DNA of 64,000 bases, taken from positions 246,857,721 through 246,921,720 of the forward strand of contig CM019067.1 in the NCBI GenBank assembly GCA_009667805.1, read 5' to 3'. The number at the start of each line of letters is the position of its first letter. The stretch's first letter is position 1. This DNA is from Leptobrachium leishanense. Its lineage: Eukaryota; Chordata; Amphibia; Anura; Megophryidae. This document shows positions 57,297 through 64,000 of the stretch, in pieces. Below the pieces are notes generated by a model, which was given only the letters and a program-made list of their open reading frames with translations, had not been told where the DNA came from and did not search any database. Both the position numbers and the translations under genes were made by a program.

Positions 57297-58440
57297 TCTC
57301 TCTTCACTCCTCTCATTCAGTCACTAACCAAATCTTGCTACTTCCACCTAAAAAAACATTGCACGTGTCCGCCCCGGTTTTAATCAGGACTCTGTTAAAA
57401 TGCTCATCCAAGCTCTCATTATCTCCCACCTTGACTACTGCAACATCCTTCTCTCTGGCCTTAAGAGATCCAAGATTCTCCCTCTGCAGTCTGTTATGAA
57501 CACCTGTGCCAGGATCATCCACCTCACCTCCCGCACCTCTCACAACTCGCTCCTTTGTCAATCTCTACACTGGCTCCCTGTTTCCTTTAGAATCAAACTC
57601 AAAATACTGGTGCTCATGTACAAAGTTCTCCATAACTGTGCCCATGACTACATCTCCTCCCTTATTAGCAGGTACATCCCATCCCGACCACTTTGCTCTG
57701 CCAATGATCTGTGTTATCGTCTCCTCATACCCGAACTCCCTCCCCTGCAAGTGCAACATCAGACTCTCCCCGTCTTTCCAGTCCTTCAAGAAGTCTCTGA
57801 AAACACATTACTTTAGAGTAGCTATCGGCTCACTCCATGATTCCCCCAATGTTCATTTATTATGCCATCTTCCCACACAGCCCACATACACCCCTCTACC
57901 CTCACCTATTGTGTCATCCCTCTTGACTAAGGCTAGGGTCAGACAAGCGCATTTTGTATGGACTGTGCATTTTGTATGGACTGACTGACAACACGGTAGT
58001 GGCCACACAGTCCGTTTTTTTCACAGACGTATTTTTTGATGGATGTAGCAGGGAAAATAAGTTAAAATGCAAAACCATTTTGTCCGTCAAAAATGCTGGA
58101 CGTATAAATGCAGTCCGTCTGACCACGTTCCATCACTCACACACAAAGCTATGCGGATGTTGCGCACTCTGCAGGTCCGTTCTAGCAGTATTACTTCCTT
58201 GCCTAACCTGCGTCCGTTTGCCGCGTCCGTTGTGCTTCCGCACATCTGTGCGGACGTACTTCGTGTGTAGGGCTCCATTTAGCACAATTGTATGCTATCA
58301 CGGACGTACTTATGTGCGGAAACACGGACGTTAACACTGCGTTCATCTGACCCCAGCCTTAGATTGTAAGCGCTCAAGCAGGGTCCGCTCTCCTACTGTT
58401 CTGTGTGTCTAACTTGTATGTATATTTGTTATTCTTTCTC
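57297..58440 (+). pseudogene. L2-type LINE ORF2 C-terminal part, interrupted by a MITE
   Basis: The plus strand encodes LIISHLDYCNILLSGL, SLHWLPVSFRIKLKIL and LVLMYKVLHNCAHDYISSL, hallmark of L2 reverse-transcriptase C-termini, followed by a frameshifted FKKSLKT-type end. The 3' tail (58359-58440) resumes after the MITE at 57931-58358. Dead copy. Confidence 0.85.
57931..58358. mobile_element. GGCTAGGGTCAGAC-family MITE in L2
   Basis: Starts GGCTAGGGTCAGACAAGCGC and ends CATCTGACCCCAGCC, with TAA on the left and TTA on the right. It splits the L2 3' region between TCTTGAC and GATTGTAAGC. The interior shares CpG-rich words with the other family members but is more diverged. Confidence 0.8.
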
Positions 58441-59056
58441 ACCCATTCAGAATTCACTGCAGGGTCCCCGACTACTAGCCGACTACCCGCCGAACTGGTC
58501 AGCGCTGAAGAAAGCCGATGAAAAAACAAAAAAAGAAACACACACACTTTAAAAAGGTGTTTGCAAAAAACAACTGCACGAAAATTACTAGAAATATATA
58601 AGGTCCTATAAAACATAAAAGGTCCTACAAATAATAAAAAGGTCTGTTACAGAAAAAAAAAACGCCATTAATAATAAAAAAAGTTAATCAGAATTTTTTT
58701 GCTGCAAATGTTTATAATAAAATATTTTTATTATATTTGCTGCAAATATTTAATAAAAACCTGGATTTTTTTCTTACATTGCAACCTATGGGATTCACTT
58801 GTTTAAATCTGTTGAACGAAACCACTGAAAATCAGGGCATTTCACTGACATTTTGGTGCTGTTTGGCATTCTCCGAATAGATTAACCATTACTTCTCTAT
58901 GGGGCGCTCACTGACGCCGAAGAGCACCGTATTTCCACTATTTGGTGAACGGTCAGCTTTTTGAATAGCCGATTGGCTCGAAATTTGCACCGTACGTGGA
59001 AATTCACTCTTTGGTGCAATTTCGTGGCCAGTTCGGCGCTGGTTGAATAACCCGGA
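58441..59056. mobile_element. Degenerate CAGGGTTAT-family MITE
   Basis: GCAGGGTCCCCGACTA near 58460 and the right end GGTTGAATAACCC (to 59055) match internal and terminal parts of the 9479 family. Interior TGCAAATATTTAATAAAAACC and CCTATGGGATTC also match. The left terminus is missing. Confidence 0.6.
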
Positions 59057-60242
59057 TCGTAGTAGACAACAGAAGAAGGGACTTAGAATATGTGTTTTGG
59101 TCCGGATGAAGAAGTCCACATACAGTATAGTGCTATCAGTGTTGAACTGAACAATTTGAGAATAAAACAGAGCAGATTTAGAATTCCTCTCCAGTAACTA
59201 AAAGTACGCATAGAATTGCTCGATCAGCATTACAGAAAATAGAGTCTCAGAATTTTTTTTTGCCTTATTTTTAATTCAACCTTTTACCTTGTCTTCTATT
59301 TGGCCAGCTCTTTCAGCCAATAAACACTTTGTTAAAACTCATAAAGCTTAGACAATACGGAGCATAGCTGATTTATGTAGACCGTCTGAAAACAGCATTG
59401 TTAATCTATTCTTAGTAAATGACAATAGATATAAAAGATAGCTGAGCGTTAATTAAACCTGAACAGGAAATTGATTTCTTATATTAATTTTCCTGCTTTA
59501 TTGTTTAATGACGCATCCTTAGCAGCACTATTTAACTTCTTTTGTATTGATTGTTGTATTGATGTACCTAAACCAACACTTTAAATACTATAATAAATAT
59601 CTTGCTTGTAAATGGTCCCCTATCTCTAATTATTCGCCTTGATGTATCTCTGATGCATGGCATTATACCATGCACTACTGGCTTTAAAGCAAAAGCTCAT
59701 GTAAAAGATGGTCTCCGAATCTTGACACGAGTTTCTCACAAGCAAACTTTTTATTATTTTATCCTTCCAAGATAATAGTAAAAACATTTAGGCAATTTTA
59801 CAAGATTTCTAATCGCAAACGAATGGACGAGTAGAAGACAATTTTTACTGGTGTAAAAAGAGAACTGGAGAGCATTACTTTGGGTAAATTCTATATTCTG
59901 TCGCCAATGTGTGAATTATAAAGTGCTGGCAAAGAAGCCAACAGCTCAGCGTCACCAGGGCATGCGCCGCCTGCATGGGGATGTGTTCCCTAGGTGTGTG
60001 TGGTGTGGGTGTGTAATGATTGCTCTTCTCAGAACATAGACTTGAGAGACAGAAATGAGGAGATCCATTCCTTAATATGGTCGGGTGACTAAAGAAAGAA
60101 AACACAGTAAGGGATACTGAGCAGAGAAAACAGAGAAACCATTTAAACTCAGCCAAGGCCATGGGTAGGAGAGTTTCGCCAGAAAGAGAGCTGGGGTCTA
60201 GGTTAGGAGAGGTACATGTAGTCAAAACCAGGAAAAACACTA
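59057..60242. other. AOAH intron sequence
   Basis: AT-rich; no exon, no recognised repeat ends. Confidence 0.4.
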
Positions 60243-60245
60243 TTA

Positions 60246-61111
60246 GGCTAGGGTCAGACTAGCGCAGTTTTAACGTGCGTTTAGGCTAGGGACAGATGAG
60301 CGCATTTTCTGCAGCCACCGTCAAAATGTACGTCGATGCGTGCGCACGCATTTTTTCACGGAATACGCTTAAGTGGTCAGACGATGCGCAATTCTGGACG
60401 TATTTCATGACGATGGGGTGAAAAGAAGTCTAGGGAAATCCGGCTGTTTGAACGTTATGTTGGCCGCACACTAGCAGCGTCTGACATCTCCTAATCACGC
60501 ACACACGCTGCTATGCGGCCGCAGCGCACTTTGTACGTCAGTAGCAGCGGTTTCACGTTCTGATAAAAATGCGTTCATTTGCTGGTTGCGTGGTGTCGGC
60601 GCACTTTCGTACGCACGTACTGCGTATATTGGCCGTCATTGGCCGTTATGTGCTGCTACTGCCGCCGTGATTTAGTGCGCCTGCACGCGCGTTCCGACTG
60701 CCCCACTCTGACCCTAGCCTTAGCCGCACAAAATCACGGCCGTACTAGCAGCAAATGACGTCCAATGCCGGGGAACATACGACGAACGGCCGCACGAAAG
60801 TTCGTCCGTGCAACGCAAGTGGCCAACGAACGCATTTTTTCGAGAACGTCAAACCGCTACTACTGACGTACAGAGTGCGCTGCGGCCGCATAGCGGCGTG
60901 TGTGCGTGATTAGGAGAAGTCAGACGCTGCTAATGTCCGGCTAACATAACGTCCAGACGCAAAAAGTGTTTTATTGATGATCCGTACAAAATCACGGACG
61001 AAAAGGCGCATCGTATGACCGCTATCGCGTATTCCGGGAAAAAATACGTACGTTCGTTCGACCGCACTTTTTCACGGACAACGTGAAAAATGCGTTCGTC
61101 TGACCCTAGCC
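60246..61111 (-). mobile_element. GGCTAGGGTCAGAC-family MITE, host copy of a nested pair
   Basis: The left end GGCTAGGGTCAGACTAGCGC (60246) and right end GTCTGACCCTAGCC (61111) are flanked by TTA at 60243-60245 and 61112-61114. Removing 60284-60719 joins CGTGCGTTTA to GCCGCACAAAATCACGG, which reads through like the reverse of the 14524-14948 copy. Confidence 0.85.
60284..60719 (+). mobile_element. GGCTAGGGTCAGAC-family MITE inserted in a sister copy
   Basis: GGCTAGGGACAGATGAGCGC to CTCTGACCCTAGCC, flanked by TTA at 60281-60283 and 60720-60722. Opposite orientation to its host, so its right part and the host's remaining body form an inverted repeat of nearly 400 bp. Confidence 0.85.
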
Positions 61112-61114
61112 TTA

Positions 61115-61452
61115 GAGTGATGCCGTTATACTTGCTAAAACTGCTTGTGGGGGAAGAGGGCCCTAGATTTTTTTTTTCTACTGGCACAACCTGGCAGTGA
61201 ATTGGGCTTCTCTTGAAAATTGTGGTCATGGAAAAGCCCACGTATAAATCTTACCTAACATTATGATGGCACCAATTTGTCAAGAAGAATTACATTAGCG
61301 ACACAGTACATTTTATGGTACACAATTGGAAACAATTCTGCAAAGTGCTGACATACTGCAGTATTCCCCCTCATTGTCGGATTCAAAGTGCTTCTTGTGG
61401 TGAGAAGGTTAAGGTATTTAAGCCCTTCACTACCATAGGTGAGTATACACTA
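61115..61452. other. Intronic sequence with orphan TTAA-type terminus
   Basis: TTTAAGCCCTTCACTACC at about 61417-61434 resembles one piggyBac-like end; no partner. It is directly followed by a CAGGG-family MITE, as at 12874/12917. Confidence 0.4.
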
Positions 61453-62196
61453 TGGGGTTATTCAGAGAGCTGACATTTCGGCTCTCTCGTTCCCCGCACT
61501 TTGGGGAATAAAAGTTTCCCACCCTGCGGTGAATTCGGCATTCACCGCAGGATCCCCGGAGTGCAGGGAAAACCTGTCAACCACCTGCTGAAATCCCACC
61601 GAAAACCCGTCGGAACTGCCGCAAAAAACACGCCGATCACAGCACAGACCAGCCGCTGGAAAAAATTAAATAAATAAAAAAATAATGAATAAATATACGA
61701 TTGAAATGGAAACGCTGTTAGCAAAAAACTACTGAATGAAAATGTCTGAAATTCACATATAAGATCCCATTATGAATGATAATATAAAGGTATGTTACAG
61801 AAAAAACGCTTTAATTTTTTTTTAAACTTTCTGCCAAAAAAAAAAGAAAAATGCCTAAAAGATCCTAAAAAAATCTATAAAATCAAGACACTTTTTGCTG
61901 CAGACTAAAATAATAAATGGTTTAATAATGGGAATATTTTTAACATTGAGGCCTATGGGGTTCGCCGGAATAAACCTGCCAAATTAAACCACCGTACAGC
62001 AGTGCACTTCGACAACTTTTCTCTTCGACAACTTTTCTCTGCTGTTCGGTGTTCTTTGAATAGAGTAACTATGGATTCTCTACGGGGGATTTCACTGCCT
62101 TCGAACAGGAATCGTACCTGCTGGCAGTTCCTTAAAATTTGGAAAATTGCCTACTCTCTGAATAGCCGAATGGTCCCGAAATGTCACCGAACTACA
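61453..62196. mobile_element. Degenerate CAGGGTTAT-family MITE
   Basis: TGGGGTTATTCAGAGAGCTG at the left end, then GTGAATTCGGCATTCACCGC (partly palindromic), GCAGGGAAAACCTG, CCTATGGGGTTCGCC and TCTGAATAGCCGAATGG follow the order of copy A. The right terminus is lost. Confidence 0.65.
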
Positions 62197-62584
62197 ACTC
62201 ACAGAAACCCATACTGTGAAAATATTACAACATATGTAGTGAGATATAAATACACATATACCATTTTATAAGAATGGGATAAGAAATACTGTAGCAAAGT
62301 GGATAAAGCGACAAGATAAAAACTTGTAATGAAATGTTTTTTTTTTCTCAATAAAATAGCCTAAAGAAAATAATTCAAGAAAATAATTCAAAAAAATATT
62401 CAGAAAGTCAATGTGGATGCTTCATTGTCACAATTGGGATAGGCAAAGATGTGGTTTGTCTACTGTGCCGAAACATAATAATGTTTGTCACCTAGGGAGT
62501 CATGGAATTCATGAGTTACATAATATAACCCTGATAGATTATTTAAAGTCACATGTTTTGCGAATAATGGAAAAAAAACCTTAC
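62197..62584. other. AOAH intron sequence
   Basis: Contains a duplicated AAAATAATTCA word near 62365-62395; nothing else recognised. Confidence 0.4.
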
Positions 62585-62684
62585 CTTTGGCTCCTGGTAG
62601 AGGTGACAAATGGGCTGGTCTGGATGATTATTGCAGAGCCTCAACGCATGGCATATTACATCCGCATTGAAATTCTCATTTAAT
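62585..62684 (-). CDS. AOAH: AOAH exon, saposin-B part (CHALRLCNN)
   Basis: 100 bp between acceptor TCTGTTGACAG and donor GTAAGG. It completes one codon and encodes LNENFNADVICHALRLCNN then HPDQPICHLYQEPK. This matches mammalian ADVVCHTLEFC..PLCHLYPLPK; three of the six saposin cysteines are here. The saposin-like small subunit helps bring lipid A to the catalytic subunit. Confidence 0.95.
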
Positions 62685-63170
62685 CTGTCAACAGAAACAC
62701 AACATAAAACCTGCCTGACTTCCCTAGCTATCACAAAGCAGAACTTTAAACACTACACAACAAAGAAATAATTTTCTTCTTACTTCTCCCATGTATTGTC
62801 TGAAGAAGAAGAAAAAAACATCTGAATGTATTAAATTTATCCACTTGCTTAGTTAAGGGTCATGGAATTGATTCATTTGTTTCAACATTAAATCAAATGA
62901 AAAATGAAGTCAAATATAATGTGATTTATATTACAATTATTGAGGAGTCGTCATCTCACAATGCTTTTCAATAAAAATTTTTTATAAACATTGTAGCTGT
63001 AATCATAATTATTTGACACTGAAAAATAGCCTACTATCGTTTGAATCAAGAATCCTGATAACTTAATTTTGGGCTATTCAGGTATCAAAACGGAGTACGG
63101 CCTAAGAAAATACAGTATGTACCTGAACATTTTTTTTTATAAGTTTACATTTTTAGGCAATAACACTTAC
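62685..63170. other. AOAH intron, 486 bp
   Basis: Canonical GT..AG intron between the two saposin-domain exons. No repeat recognised. Confidence 0.7.
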
Positions 63171-63237
63171 AACTTGATTATATGAGGTCCAATGGCTTCA
63201 AAAGTCAAGTAGCAGTAAAATCTAAGTTTCAGTTTCT
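63171..63237 (-). CDS. AOAH: AOAH exon, saposin-B part (FYCYLTF)
   Basis: 67 bp between acceptor GTTTTACAG and donor GTAAGTG. It encodes KLKLRFYCYLTFEAIGPHII then K, with partial codons at both ends that join in phase to 62585-62684. It matches mammalian EKLFLKTTCYLVIDKFGSDIIKL, with the saposin Cys conserved. Exons for the signal peptide and the first saposin cysteines lie beyond 64000. Confidence 0.93.
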
Positions 63238-63362
63238 CTGTAAAACAAAAATAAAGTCAGCAGAGTAACAATAAAACAATATACTGTTTGGGTTTTAACC
63301 TGGGTTACACAGGGCCCGTTGTGCACTAAGAATTCAGAATATAAACTCTGGATCCTTTAGCA

Positions 63363-63546
63363 CAGTGGTTCCCAACCGCGGTCCTCAATTCTCCCTAACA
63401 GGTCAGGTTTTTCAGATATGTGAAGCACAGCACAGGTGATATGAGTTGATGCAAAGTGATTGCAGGATTCAGTCTGCATATCCCCAAGGTGATCTGCAAA
63501 ATCTGGCCTGTTAGGGGGACTTGAGGACCGCGATTGGGGACCACTG
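63363..63546. mobile_element. hAT MITE, 184 bp
   Basis: CAGTGGTTCCCAACC to GGGGACCACTG, flanked by CTTTAGCA (63355-63362) and CTCTAGCA (63547-63554), 7 of 8 matching. Sibling of 27448-27630. Confidence 0.88.
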
Positions 63547-63602
63547 CTCTAGCATAACACATGGGGGCTATAGGGACTGTAACACAAGGCCTTTTTTCAA
63601 TA

Positions 63603-64000
63603 CAGTGGCAAGAAAAAGTATGTGAACCCTTTGGGATTACGTGGAGTTTTGCATGAATTGGTCATAAAATGTGCTCTGATCTTCATCTAAGTCACAACAA
63701 TTTGAAAAACACAGTCTGCTTAAAATAATACAACACAAACATTATATGTTTTCATGTGTTTATTGAACACATGAAAACATATAATGTTTTCCAGTTCACA
63801 TTCACAGTGCAGGGAGGAAAAAGTATGTGAACCCCTAGCCTAATGACTTCTCCAAGAGCTAATTGGAGCCAGGAGTGAGCCAACCTTGAATCCAATCAGT
63901 GTGATATTATTGGATGTGTTGCTGAAAGCTGTCCTGCCCTTTAAAAACACACACCAGTTTTGGGTTTACTGGTTTCAAGAAGCACTGCCTGAAGTGAACC
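63603..64000. mobile_element. Tc1/mariner transposon, left end, runs off window
   Basis: TA then CAGTGGCAAGAAAAAGTATG at 63603; the word AAAAAGTATGTGAACCC recurs at 63819, giving the two repeats of an IR/DR arm. Between them lies a perfect 21-bp-arm hairpin (63740-63760 and 63766-63786). The transposase, if present, would lie beyond the window. Confidence 0.8.

Noticed and set aside
62759..62815. Mini-exon between the two saposin exons of AOAH (AG..GTAAG around ACAATACATGGGAGAA)
   Set aside because: The exons at 63171-63237 and 62585-62684 already join in phase and match the protein without a gap.

Overview
This is a eukaryotic, almost certainly vertebrate and probably anuran amphibian, genomic window. 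The evidence is: exons with canonical GT..AG borders separated by multi-kilobase introns; CR1 and L2 LINEs; Ty3/gypsy LTR elements; Tc1/mariner, hAT, PIF/Harbinger-like and TTAA-inserting DNA transposons; and tRNA-like repeats. The species is not determinable by eye. The only host protein-coding gene I can support is acyloxyacyl hydrolase (AOAH) on the minus strand. Nine consecutive internal exons (63237 down to 27754) keep phase throughout. They encode the second half of the saposin-B domain, the linker and calcium-binding region, and the start of the GDSL/SGNH catalytic domain with its GDSA nucleophile motif. First and last exons lie outside the window, so about 97% of the window is intron filled with repeats.

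Layout. 1-5623: a twelve-copy satellite of about 380 bp inside the right part of a TTAA-bounded element. 5624-15284: nested small DNA transposons, including an inverted pair of CAGGG-ended elements, one arm of which carries a TTAA element built of consecutive hairpins, and a CAGGG element with a minisatellite. 15531-27235: one CR1 LINE (minus strand) split by a hAT element carrying a 1.5-kb G-rich minisatellite and by a 6.9-kb LTR element. The LTR element's interior is a 4-kb array of 33-bp units open in all six frames. 27448-34893: hAT MITE, AOAH exons, a Tc1 element inserted in a Harbinger-like MITE, a tRNA-like inverted pair and a SINE. 34894-36510: a Tc1 element with an apparently intact transposase. 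36517-46328: a solo LTR and a complete but decayed Ty3/gypsy element with PNMA-like Gag and a tRNA-Pro-type primer site. 46329-50764: hairpins, a second minisatellite sharing its motif with the one at 13.5 kb, a GC-rich hairpin block and a solo LTR. 50853-54032: four AOAH exons. 54247-64000: L2 LINE fragments, a MITE inserted in a sister copy of itself, two more AOAH exons and the start of another Tc1 element.

Many insertions could be bounded exactly by target-site duplications, giving relative ages: CR1 is older than the hAT and LTR insertions in it; one CAGGG element is older than the TTAA element in it; a Harbinger-like MITE is older than the Tc1 in it. A recurring theme is that unrelated elements (TTAA type, CAGGG type, hAT, LTR and an unclassified one) each carry a large internal tandem array.
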